A stretch of 25,978 bases of DNA, from IMG/VR virus record IMGVR_UViG_3300048838_001750, positions 1 to 25,978 of that record, one strand, 5' to 3'. Within the stretch, counting starts at the first letter, position 1. Every line of letters starts with the position of its first letter. The notes below the pieces were generated by a model, which was not told the DNA's origin, did no database searches, and saw only the letters and a program-made list of their open reading frames with translations. This document shows, in pieces, positions 14,649-21,157 of this stretch. The translations under genes were made by a program, and so were the position numbers. This DNA comes from a virus.

Positions 14649-14983
14649 TTCCGTTCATGCTCCCTTAGCGCCAGACTTCTCGCTGCGTTTTCCGTCTCTG
14701 TCGGTATTTTCAGTGCTCTTAAAGGTTCAATCAGTTCCTGGCGTAAAAGTCTAGCCTTTTGATTGCTCTGACGCATTTCATCGAGCGTCTGAGGAATGGC
14801 GATGCCGCCCGCGTCACGGAGCCGGCAGATTTTTTGATCAAACGATTCCTTCTGATCGAAATACGACAACCAGGCCTGGTAGACCCGTCTGAACATCTCC
14901 GAGGGTTTCAGTGGAGCCCCTAAATGTTCGCCATGAACATTTTCACCGCCTCCCAAATCTTCCAGATTCTTACTGTCAAACAT
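14633..14983 (-). CDS. Hypothetical protein, helical and charged
   Basis: A 116-residue protein. ATG 14983 has GGGAG 8 nt upstream and faces the rightward gene at 15045 across a 61-nt gap. The second half is long-helical and basic (NQKARLLRQELIEPLRALK, ending EHERKWKKR). It is the first gene of the leftward operon that runs to 11.2 kb. Function unknown. Confidence 0.7.
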   Translation of the reverse strand: MFDSKNLEDLGGGENVHGEHLGAPLKPSEMFRRVYQAWLSYFDQKESFDQKICRLRDAGGIAIPQTLDEMRQSNQKARLLRQELIEPLRALKIPTETENAARSLALREHERKWKKR

Positions 14984-15044
14984 GCAGACACTCCCAAAGT
15001 TAAGAACACGAGCCGATACGCACGGACAACCAGTTGGAGGCTCT
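14984..15044. promoter_or_regulatory. Short divergent intergenic region
   Basis: Sixty-one nt separate two well-supported starts on opposite strands, each with its own ribosome binding site in the gap. Both promoters must lie here or inside the genes. I see no convincing sigma-70 boxes in either direction. Confidence 0.4.
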
Positions 15045-15764
15045 ATGTTCAAGGTGGCACTTTCCGTACAGACTTCAGACATCTCGCAGACGAAGGCCCG
15101 ACAGATGGTCTCAGCCCTCAACACCCAGCTGCGATCTCATTTCGGCCCCGCCTGGCACATTCAGGCCAAAGTCAACCTCGTCATGGGGGAGGTGGACCTT
15201 GAGCACTCCTCCTTTGATGGCGTCCTGGTTGTAAAAGACGTGGCCGACATCGACGGTGCTCTTGGCTACCATGATCGGATAATCGAGACGGGACGCCCTA
15301 TCGGCTATGTTTTTGAAGACATATGCGCAGAGCTTGGGGAGCCTGTTTCGGTGACGGTGAGCCACGAACTTCTTGAGATGGTTCTGAACTTTCACATCAA
15401 CAACTACTGCGCCGGACCTCACCCCCTTGAAAGAAAAAGGTTCGTCTGGCACTGGAAGGAGGCCTGTGATGCTGTCCAGGACCAGACCTATACCATAGGT
15501 AAGGTTGAGGTGTCTGATTTTGTTCTGCCGCTTTTCTTCACCCCTGAGCGTGAAGTGAACGAAAAAGTAAACTTTCTCGAAACCCCAGGGCTTCGTTCGT
15601 TTGACTGTACGGCTGGCGGCTATCTCGGGTTTTTCGACCCGAAGACCGGTCGTGAGACGAGCTACTTCAAGTCAGATCTCGGAAAGAAGCGTTCCGCCAT
15701 CAAACAAAAGATGAAGCAGCTTCGCAGAAAGGACAAGGTCGCGGCGATGATAAAGAAGCTTTAG
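15045..15764 (+). CDS. Putative HExxE metallopeptidase-like protein
   Basis: A 239-residue protein. The sequence around HELLE at 107-111 (VSHELLEMVLNFHINN), preceded by GALGYHD and followed by WKEACDAV and VSDFVLPLFF, follows a widespread but poorly characterised family with the pattern 'sHE.lEml.dP..N ... EvcDp.....y.i.G..vSdFv.P.yF'. The glutamate in HExxE could bind metal in place of the second His. Catalysis is not established. The C-terminus is very basic (KMKQLRRKDKVAAMIKKL). ATG 15045 has GGAGG upstream. It ends tail-to-tail with the membrane-protein gene at 15761. It is one of only two substantial rightward genes in this half of the window. Confidence 0.72.
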   Translation: MFKVALSVQTSDISQTKARQMVSALNTQLRSHFGPAWHIQAKVNLVMGEVDLEHSSFDGVLVVKDVADIDGALGYHDRIIETGRPIGYVFEDICAELGEPVSVTVSHELLEMVLNFHINNYCAGPHPLERKRFVWHWKEACDAVQDQTYTIGKVEVSDFVLPLFFTPEREVNEKVNFLETPGLRSFDCTAGGYLGFFDPKTGRETSYFKSDLGKKRSAIKQKMKQLRRKDKVAAMIKKL

Positions 15765-16126
15765 TCCGCGGTGTCAAGCGGCAGATGGTCAGCGGGGCCA
15801 AGCGAGCGGTGAATCACTTCGTAAGTGATAACGCAGCGGTCCACCTGGTCGTCACAGTCGCGCATGAGCGTACAGGAGGGTTGACTTCGGTCGATCGTCC
15901 TGCACCGCACAAGTCGGGCGTCATCAAGGATGATGCTTTTAAACTCAGGCTCGGTTTGAACTGCGGGCGCACGGCCGGAAACCTCGGTCCACGTATAAAG
16001 GAATCCAATGATGGCCAGGACGACGATGATCCCTTTGCACGTAAACGAAAGAAACTGGTACGCGGCCTCTGATAGGAGGGGCCATGCAGCAGCGAGTCTG
16101 GAGACGATCATGCGAAGCTTTTCCAT
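15761..16126 (-). CDS. Single-span membrane protein
   Basis: A 121-residue protein with one clear membrane segment at about 32-49 (GIIVVLAIIGFLYTW), preceded by basic residues in the N-terminus. The C-terminal 70 residues contain four cysteines (VRCRT, PSCTL, RDCDDQ, DRCVI), suited to a disulfide-bonded domain outside the cytoplasm. ATG 16126 has AAGGA 7 nt upstream. Its first codons overlap the start of the exported nuclease on the other strand by 17 nt, an unusual head-to-head arrangement. Function unknown. Confidence 0.66.
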   Translation of the reverse strand: MEKLRMIVSRLAAAWPLLSEAAYQFLSFTCKGIIVVLAIIGFLYTWTEVSGRAPAVQTEPEFKSIILDDARLVRCRTIDRSQPSCTLMRDCDDQVDRCVITYEVIHRSLGPADHLPLDTAD

Positions 16127-16574
16127 GAGCTGGTCCTTTTTTCTGCGGGCTCTCATTATTTTTACACTCTTCTTTGTGAGTGCAATTGCCCTTGGCAGTG
16201 ATTTTGAAGACGTTGAGTATGTAAAAAATTACGACGGCGATACCCTGACCGTCAACATAAAGGGTTTGCCCGACGTCTTCGGAAAGGACATACCCGTTCG
16301 CATCCGGGGAGTCGATACCCCGGAGATGAACGCATCGAGAAAGTGCGAGAGGGCGGCAGCTGACAGCGCCAGGCGTTTTCTCAGAAGGTCTCTCAGCAAA
16401 GCAAAAATAACTTTGCTGGGGTGCGAGAGGGACAAATACTTTCGTCTCCTCTGCACCGTAAAGGCTGGCGATATTGATGTGGGAGATCGGGTGCTGAAGG
16501 GCCGCTGGGGCCTTCCGTATGACGGAGGGACCAAAACTGAGTGGGTCTGTGGAGACCCGGAGAGGCAGGACTAA
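16110..16574 (+). CDS. Exported staphylococcal-nuclease-like (SNase) enzyme
   Basis: A 154-residue nuclease expected to cut DNA or RNA outside the cytoplasm. Residues 1-29 are a signal peptide or anchor (LIIFTLFFVSAIALG). The SNase domain has D44 (YDGDTL), R64, D69, T70 and E72 (VRIRGVDTPE), and R112 (DKYFRLL), matching D21, R35, D40, T41, E43 and R87 of the S. aureus enzyme, so the active site looks intact. ATG 16110 has GGAG 6 nt upstream; ATG 16125 is the alternative. The domain's end is short, and about 60 nt of featureless DNA follow before a convergent gene. It may degrade DNA in the periplasm or medium (inference). Confidence 0.9.
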   Translation: MRSFSMSWSFFLRALIIFTLFFVSAIALGSDFEDVEYVKNYDGDTLTVNIKGLPDVFGKDIPVRIRGVDTPEMNASRKCERAAADSARRFLRRSLSKAKITLLGCERDKYFRLLCTVKAGDIDVGDRVLKGRWGLPYDGGTKTEWVCGDPERQD

Positions 16575-16634
16575 ATTATAGCGGATGCTGTTCACTAATT
16601 GCAAAAGGTTACGAACAAATCAGAATTGGCACCC

Positions 16635-17069
16635 TCAGACCGAGCGCTTGCCTTTGTCGAAGCCCGAAAACTCAGGCAGAGGCCAGCCTTCAAGGCAATG
16701 CCAAAGATGAAGGCAGTAGCTGTGGATGTTCACAAAACGATCTGCAGGCGGGAAGACCATGGCCGCATACTTATCGTTTCCGATAAAGCGCTCTTTCACC
16801 AGCTTGATCTCGTCATAGCTTGGAAGCCGCTTCTGATGAGCAAGCGAGACGTGTAGCCAGGGCTTCATGTCCTCTTCAATGCAGACCGAGGAGATGACGG
16901 TGAGGGGGTAGAGGTAGTGCTGCCAGCGAATGCCATCGATCCGTCGGCCGGTCTCTATAAAAACGCCCTTCAGACCGCTCGTATGGGCCAGAACTATCTC
17001 GATCGCATTAATGGGAATCGCCTTCATCGTTGTCGCGTTGCTTAGGTCCTGCTGCTGTTCGCCGCTCAC
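16635..17069 (-). CDS. DUF7694-like protein
   Basis: A 144-residue protein. LHVSLAHQKRLPSYDEI, KERFIGND, VFPPADRFVNIHSYCLHLWH and PLPEF follow the DUF7694 phage family (pattern 'wLHVSvs...RlPtweel..vK..FiG.d..a..v.PP...yVNih...LHLW'). Its function is unknown. GTG 17069 has AAGGTG 9 nt upstream, but this start lies 62 nt inside the lipoprotein gene; ATG 17027 would reduce the overlap but lacks a binding site. Cytoplasmic by sequence. It converges with the SNase gene. Confidence 0.78.
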   Translation of the reverse strand: MSGEQQQDLSNATTMKAIPINAIEIVLAHTSGLKGVFIETGRRIDGIRWQHYLYPLTVISSVCIEEDMKPWLHVSLAHQKRLPSYDEIKLVKERFIGNDKYAAMVFPPADRFVNIHSYCLHLWHCLEGWPLPEFSGFDKGKRSV

Positions 17070-17259
17070 TTTTATTCACCTTTCCGGTAGAGCCGTCGGC
17101 TCTGACCTTTTTTTCAAGCATTGTAATCATTTCATCGAGCAGCGCAATGTCCGGGTCGTAAGGCTCAGGCTTACTGACTTTCGGCTGCGGGGGTGGACTT
17201 TTTTTCGCCTCGCAGGCGGTGAGATTTAAAAGCGCTGCTACGAGCAAAAAAGCTTGCAC
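17008..17259 (-). CDS. Small lipoprotein
   Basis: An 83-residue protein with a short lipoprotein signal: MQAFLLVAALLNLTAC, where LTAC is the lipobox and Cys16 would be lipid-modified. The mature part is Lys/Pro-rich, then charged and helical (DEMITMLEKKVRAD). GTG start at 17259 with GAGG upstream. It follows a terminator, so it should have its own promoter or depend on readthrough. It could be an Rz1-like spanin part, but no Rz partner is visible. Envelope location is supported; its role is not. Confidence 0.7.
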   Translation of the reverse strand: MQAFLLVAALLNLTACEAKKSPPPQPKVSKPEPYDPDIALLDEMITMLEKKVRADGSTGKVNKSERRTAAGPKQRDNDEGDSH

Positions 17260-17274
17260 GCGGGATTTACCTCG

Positions 17275-17306
17275 TAAAAAAAAGGCCTGGGGTTTCCCCC
17301 AAGCCT
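17275..17306 (-). terminator. Intrinsic terminator (leftward)
   Basis: On the leftward strand AGGCTTGGGG pairs with CCCCAGGCCT (10 bp, one G-U) around GAAA, followed by a run of eight or more T. It ends the unit 17341-18920 and lies just before the lipoprotein gene. Confidence 0.9.
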
Positions 17307-17340
17307 AATGAACGAGGCCTCGATGCGCAACAATTATCCG

Positions 17341-17697
17341 TTATGGATTTGTGCGCACGATGTTTTTGATGACCAGCTTGCCAGCGACCAGCATGACCTC
17401 AAAGCTTTCGACTCCGCGCGACATGCTTTCAAGAACGAAGGGCGGTGTGAGGCCGTTAGCCGGGTCGGTGGGTTGTGAGCGGAAAGAGAAGGTGCCTGCG
17501 CCCGTTCCCGGGTAGTCTTTGCCAGGTCCTTCCGTGGAGCCGCCGCCCCACTTGATACACTCAGTTTCCCACGCGATGCAGGTTCCATACTCGTCCTTTT
17601 CCGTGCAGCGGTACTTCCACTGCAGACAATGCCCAGGACCCTGAGCCAGAGCATTACCAGCCAAAAGTGCAGCTGCAACAGAAATCATTAGCTTCAT
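17341..17697 (-). CDS. Small secreted cysteine-containing protein
   Basis: A 118-residue protein. MKLMISVAAALLAGNALAQ is a clear signal peptide with a cut after ALA. The mature N-terminus has four cysteines (HCLQW, RCTEKD, TCIAW, ECIKW), probably forming two disulfides; a glycine-rich linker and a strand-like end (FEVMLVAGKLVIKNIV) follow. AAGGAG lies before the ATG. It is the last gene of a three-gene unit bounded by terminators. No family recognised; a periplasmic or outer-surface role is likely. Confidence 0.78.
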   Translation of the reverse strand: MKLMISVAAALLAGNALAQGPGHCLQWKYRCTEKDEYGTCIAWETECIKWGGGSTEGPGKDYPGTGAGTFSFRSQPTDPANGLTPPFVLESMSRGVESFEVMLVAGKLVIKNIVRTNP

Positions 17698-17700
17698 ACG

Positions 17701-18255
17701 TCATCTCCTTAGTGAACTCTGAACACCTTGTCCAGAGGAATTGGATCCGTTTTCAGGAAAGGCGAGCGTGGCTATGCCGAATGTATAGGCGAGAAGCCAG
17801 ACTCCAAAACTTAGCGCGGCGGACTCTCCGCCTCGCTCAAAGGTTACCTGGAGTGAAAGAAGGCCCGTGCGCGCCCAGGCGGCAATCTCCGGGTCGCTGG
17901 CGTCTGCGGGATTGACGACCATAAGCTTAAGCTGAAGAACCCACCAGCAAGCGAGAACGAGGCCGATCGTCCCGAGAAACATCGCCATGCGCCTCCACGG
18001 TTTGTCGGTCACGACGAGATTTCGGAACGCCAGACAAAAGACCATGGCCGCCGAGAACTTGAAACCGAGAATAGGCAGAACGATCGGCGATACGGATCCC
18101 TTCTGCAAAACCTCAATTCCGTGCATCGTCAGCCGTGGTGGAAGCCCTGGCTGAAGTCGCAAAATCGCCTCCATGATATGAGAAGCGTTTAACCACACCA
18201 CGGAAGCAGCCAAGGTCAGCGCGGCCAGATAAGCTATCGAACTTTTATCTTTCAT
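17701..18255 (-). CDS. Multi-span membrane protein
   Basis: A 184-residue protein with about four hydrophobic segments: 8-23, 57-77 (IVLPILGFKFSAAMVFCLAF), 90-108 (MAMFLGTIGLVLACWWVLQL) and 145-165 (ALSFGVWLLAYTFGIATLAF). Loops are polar. The start overlaps the stop of the secreted-protein gene (ATGA-type junction), and the next gene starts 4 nt after this one ends. No family recognised. It may place or regulate its secreted partners at the inner membrane (inference). Confidence 0.76.
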   Translation of the reverse strand: MKDKSSIAYLAALTLAASVVWLNASHIMEAILRLQPGLPPRLTMHGIEVLQKGSVSPIVLPILGFKFSAAMVFCLAFRNLVVTDKPWRRMAMFLGTIGLVLACWWVLQLKLMVVNPADASDPEIAAWARTGLLSLQVTFERGGESAALSFGVWLLAYTFGIATLAFPENGSNSSGQGVQSSLRR

Positions 18256-18920
18256 AACTTTCTTCCATCATTATTGGACGGCTTATGCTCTCCGGCGACA
18301 ATCCGCGTCAGCCGACCTACCTGCGTTGCAGCAAGGCAGCCTGATTTGGATCGGTCGTTGGTTTGATAGGCCATCCCGATTTGCTGTCCGTTCAGATTAT
18401 TACGAAGATCCATAAGTTTCTCCAGAGGAGGATTACCGGGGTATTCCTCGTGAGCCTTGGTCCAGCTGTGAGTCCAACTTCTTTCGATGTTGATCGTCAT
18501 AAGTGCATTCCAATAGCAGTGGCGGAAGGCGTCGGCATTGCCGTTATGAAAACCACTTGTCCAGTTGTCCTCGGTGGCGAGTGAAGCCGTGTAGCCGTAG
18601 CGAATCGCCATCACGCCGCGTGATGGGCTTGCGTTGAAGAGACTTCTCTCGGCGTCGGTGAGCTTTAATCTGCCCTTGATGAACTCGATATCAGAGGCAT
18701 TGAGTGCATCAATGATCGAGGCGTAGTCGTAGTCGTCCGCATTCTCGGACCGGCTCTGAATCGAGAAGAAAAGGTCGTGGTCAATTTCCTCCCAACTCTT
18801 TTCGGGGTAGGCGTTCCGGTAATCCTCGACATAGGCGATCAGATCATCCATGCCGTCGGCAAGAGCCGCTGGGCTGAGGGGGAGGAGAAGAGCCGCTGCC
18901 AGGATTGAAGAAACCTTCAT
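18252..18920 (-). CDS. Secreted DAFRH-motif protein (DUF6973-like)
   Basis: A 222-residue protein with a signal peptide (MKVSSILAAALLLPLSPAALA, cut near residue 21). Residues 123-175 carry GFHNGNADAFRHCYWNALM, WTKAHEEYP and KLMDLRNNLNGQQIG, the pattern of a family with conserved His (H134), His-Glu (H157, E158) and Asp (D171), close to DUF6973. The conserved polar residues suggest a metal-dependent hydrolase, but no substrate is known. Related domains occur in some secreted proteins and toxin tails; a toxin role is not shown here. It starts the three-gene unit, with AAAGGATG before ATG 18920. Confidence 0.82.
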   Translation of the reverse strand: MKVSSILAAALLLPLSPAALADGMDDLIAYVEDYRNAYPEKSWEEIDHDLFFSIQSRSENADDYDYASIIDALNASDIEFIKGRLKLTDAERSLFNASPSRGVMAIRYGYTASLATEDNWTSGFHNGNADAFRHCYWNALMTINIERSWTHSWTKAHEEYPGNPPLEKLMDLRNNLNGQQIGMAYQTNDRSKSGCLAATQVGRLTRIVAGEHKPSNNDGRKL

Positions 18921-18949
18921 GAATCATCCTTTAGTAAAGAAGGTTGAAC

Positions 18950-18985
18950 GAAAAAAGCACCCAAAGGGATTTACCAAAGGGTGCT
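18950..18985 (-). terminator. Intrinsic terminator (leftward)
   Basis: Leftward, AGCACCC pairs with GGGTGCT across a 16-nt loop and is followed by TTTTTTCGTT. It lies after the ATP-grasp gene and before the secreted-protein gene, separating the two units. Confidence 0.78.
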
Positions 18986-19028
18986 TACCATAACTGGATG
19001 GAACTTGTCTGGAGAAAAGATGGCGCCT

Positions 19029-19883
19029 TTAGCTGTCGAGCCACCTTTTCCCGTGCTCATAGTTTTTATCAACGTAACTCTTGCGTGCTTCGGCCATGTC
19101 GATCATATACCAGCGGCCGTTGGCATCCTGAAGAAAGTCGATGCTCCAGTCGCCGCCAACCGCCTTGCTGATCGAGCTGGCGAGTGAGGAGAGGTAGCGG
19201 ACCTCCTCCTCGGTCTCTTCGTTTATGGAGGCAAGAGCGGCCTCTATGGACTCGTGTCCGAGAAGGTCGACATGGACCCATTCGGGAAAGGCCTCGCGCG
19301 GCCAGTAGGGCTGATGCCACTTCACCTCGCCGTCAACGGCAAAGTAGCGGCGCTCACGGGTCACAGGCATTTTCCCGTCAAAGAGCATGGCGGGTTTGGT
19401 TGGGATAAGCTCACGCACGACAAACCATTCAGAGTCGTCAGCTCCAAAGCCTCCGACGCAGGCCCAGCTATAGACGATCTGAATGACCTTGTTTCGGACC
19501 GACTCACGGTCGGGGACAAAGCAGCCCCAGTTATGCTTGTCAGAAAAGATTCCGGTCTTGATGAAACAGGGGTAGCCGAAGAGGTCGCACATTTCCTCTA
19601 TTTTGCTTATGCCACGATCGAGCGCCTTTTGGGCATCCTCTGCCAGATGACCGTCTTCAACGCCGTATAGCACATGCTCTGTCAGCTCATAGGGGAATTC
19701 AACCAGCGCAGTCTTCGGTACCGGGATGTCGGCGGGAAGGCGAGGCCACCAGTAGCTCTGGCAGGTTTTATTGGTCTTGATTCGTTCGATGTGCTTCCGC
19801 CGTGCTTCCGCCAGATCTGCCGCCCGTTCCTCCGGGGTCATTACCTTCAGCGTGGGAAACCCCAGCTCTTTCTCTTCGCTCAT
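19029..19883 (-). CDS. ATP-grasp protein
   Basis: A 284-residue protein of the ATP-grasp fold, enzymes that join an acid to an amine or thiol using ATP. Visible elements: the ATP-binding segment GYPCFIKTGIFSDKHNW (103-119, K109), the VVRELIP strand (155-161), the conserved block RERRYFAVDGEV (176-187), and the metal-binding end WSIDFLQDANGRWYMIDM (246-263). This arrangement fits the phage R2K-type ATP-grasp group, whose substrates are not settled; the family call is tentative. The ATG has CAGGAG before it. The end of the upstream zinc-ribbon gene overlaps the first 116 nt. Confidence 0.82.
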   Translation of the reverse strand: MSEEKELGFPTLKVMTPEERAADLAEARRKHIERIKTNKTCQSYWWPRLPADIPVPKTALVEFPYELTEHVLYGVEDGHLAEDAQKALDRGISKIEEMCDLFGYPCFIKTGIFSDKHNWGCFVPDRESVRNKVIQIVYSWACVGGFGADDSEWFVVRELIPTKPAMLFDGKMPVTRERRYFAVDGEVKWHQPYWPREAFPEWVHVDLLGHESIEAALASINEETEEEVRYLSSLASSISKAVGGDWSIDFLQDANGRWYMIDMAEARKSYVDKNYEHGKRWLDS

Positions 19884-20241
19884 GGCTTTCTCCTGAGTTT
19901 TTGGTCACCGAAGAGAGAAGAATATCCTGGATCAGAGTCTCCTTCCACTGATCATAGCCGGGATGAAGTCTTGCCGGAATGAACTCCTTTGGGAAGTTCA
20001 GGATGGGCAGGATTTTACGAAAAACGAGCCGGGCATCGAGGAGGGTTCCCTCGGGGATGTTGTCCGCAAACTTCGCTGCTTCGGGTTCTCTTTTCATACA
20101 GATGTCACATAGCTCCCATGTTGTCCGCCGCTGGTCACCCCCACAGGGGCACTCCGACAGAATCTTAAAACACTCAGGGCAAACCGATCGGTTATGCCCT
20201 ACGTTCAGACTCAGTATTTTGGCCTCCAGCATCATTTTCAC
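19768..20241 (-). CDS. Zinc-ribbon hypothetical protein
   Basis: A 157-residue protein. CPECFKILSECPCGG and LCDICMK (residues about 21-50) give two pairs of cysteines plus a Cys-x-Cys, enough for a zinc ribbon. The middle is hydrophobic and basic (LPILNFPKEFIPARLHP), and the last 40 residues, which lie inside the ATP-grasp gene, are Gly/Ser/Glu-rich. GTG 20241 overlaps the upstream stop (GTGA); ATG 20235 is equally possible. The 116-nt overlap with the next gene is the longest in the window. Confidence 0.68.
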   Translation of the reverse strand: MKMMLEAKILSLNVGHNRSVCPECFKILSECPCGGDQRRTTWELCDICMKREPEAAKFADNIPEGTLLDARLVFRKILPILNFPKEFIPARLHPGYDQWKETLIQDILLSSVTKNSGESHERRERAGVSHAEGNDPGGTGGRSGGSTAEAHRTNQDQ

Positions 20242-20543
20242 ATTCTCAAGGGGTTGATGATGAATCGCTGTTTTTTCTGCGGTCTGTCTTTCTTCATAAG
20301 GAGGATCCAGCACTGGCAAAGGAAGACACCCTCACCCAGGGACGGAGCCCTATCAAGAAGGTCCCGCCAGTGAGCCCCGGCGCCCGTAAAAACCCGAGGC
20401 CGCCCTCGAAAGAAAAGACAAAAGCGCGGCCGGATGGTTATCTGAAAAACCCCCCAGTGCCGCTCTTCAGCCTCGACAAACTCAAAGGTCCGGAAGATGC
20501 CCTCCAGACCGTTGTCGTATCTCACATTGAGATCACGTATCAC
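20238..20543 (-). CDS. Small hypothetical protein, start uncertain
   Basis: A protein of about 101 residues, strand-rich and basic (WGVFQITIRPRFCLFFRGRPR), with CQC near the end. No ATG fits. GTG 20543 is 14 nt after AGGAG, which is too far; an ATT at 20549 has AGGAG 8 nt upstream and would add two residues; TTG 20582 lies deeper in the upstream gene. I list GTG with low certainty on the start. The coding frame is supported by its couplings on both sides. Confidence 0.55.
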   Translation of the reverse strand: MIRDLNVRYDNGLEGIFRTFEFVEAEERHWGVFQITIRPRFCLFFRGRPRVFTGAGAHWRDLLDRAPSLGEGVFLCQCWILLMKKDRPQKKQRFIINPLRM

Positions 20544-20544
20544 A

Positions 20545-20721
20545 CTAATGGCAGCGGCTCCTATCCATGAGGATCTCGCCAAAAACTCCGTGCTCGTTCA
20601 GGCTGAGGTCGCCACCGATCTCCCTGTACTCTTCAAGGCTGATCTCCACCACATGACCATTGCGGACTACGAGAGCGCCGCGCACGGGGTAGCCGTCAGA
20701 AGACGTGGTGCGATTTGCCAT
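20545..20721 (-). CDS. Small hypothetical protein
   Basis: A 58-residue protein with a strand pattern (RGALVVRNGHVVEISLEEYRE). ATG 20721 lacks a ribosome binding site; an in-frame ATG at 20772 has GGAG 10 nt upstream and would give 75 residues but overlaps the upstream gene by 77 nt. I keep the shorter form as the safe minimum. No family recognised. Confidence 0.5.
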   Translation of the reverse strand: MANRTTSSDGYPVRGALVVRNGHVVEISLEEYREIGGDLSLNEHGVFGEILMDRSRCH

Positions 20722-21157
20722 TTCGGAAGATGGATGAAGGAGCAGTCCCTCTTTCAACGACCGTCTTTCCATTCTGTTTTTTCTCCATATAATATTCGTG
20801 TTTGCCAAGCTCCACGGGTGGCGTCGCCCGCCCGGTGGCTTCGTTGACATAAAGCTGAAGGGCTTCCAGATCCTTGCCGTAGAAGATCAGAACCGAATAG
20901 GGGAGAGTGCCGGTCTTTTCAATAAGACGACACTGCCCTTTTCTAAGGTCCTCCAGGCTCTCTTTGCTGAAGGCATTGGTCAGGCACATTCTGCCTTCGA
21001 TTCCAACGGCCATCGAATTCTCAAGGACAATCTGAATATCAAAATCAAGTCCAAGGTCGTCGTTTTGCACGTAAAGAGGGTTTTCATTCAGGATCTCGCG
21101 GACATTGTCTTCTGTGATTCCGACGATAAGGGTGTCGCTCGCAAGAGCTCTAAGCAT
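20696..21157 (-). CDS. Hypothetical protein
   Basis: A 153-residue protein with GGAG 7 nt before its ATG, overlapping the upstream gene by 8 nt. It looks alpha/beta (DTLIVGITEDNVREIL, DFDIQIVLENSMAVGI, LPYSVLIFYG). There is no cysteine cluster and no catalytic motif. Family not recognised. Confidence 0.72.
   Translation of the reverse strand: MLRALASDTLIVGITEDNVREILNENPLYVQNDDLGLDFDIQIVLENSMAVGIEGRMCLTNAFSKESLEDLRKGQCRLIEKTGTLPYSVLIFYGKDLEALQLYVNEATGRATPPVELGKHEYYMEKKQNGKTVVERGTAPSSIFRNGKSHHVF

Noticed and set aside
14214-14762. A 182-residue rightward frame in the leftward block
   Set aside because: Overlaps three small leftward genes that each have good ribosome binding sites and coupled junctions.
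15945-16604. A 219-residue leftward frame covering the SNase gene
   Set aside because: The SNase frame has a complete active site and signal peptide; the reverse frame has neither motif nor binding site.
17008-17259. Calling the lipoprotein an Rz1 spanin
   Set aside because: Rz1 usually lies within or right after an Rz gene with a membrane helix and coiled coil; the overlapping gene here is the DUF7694-like protein.
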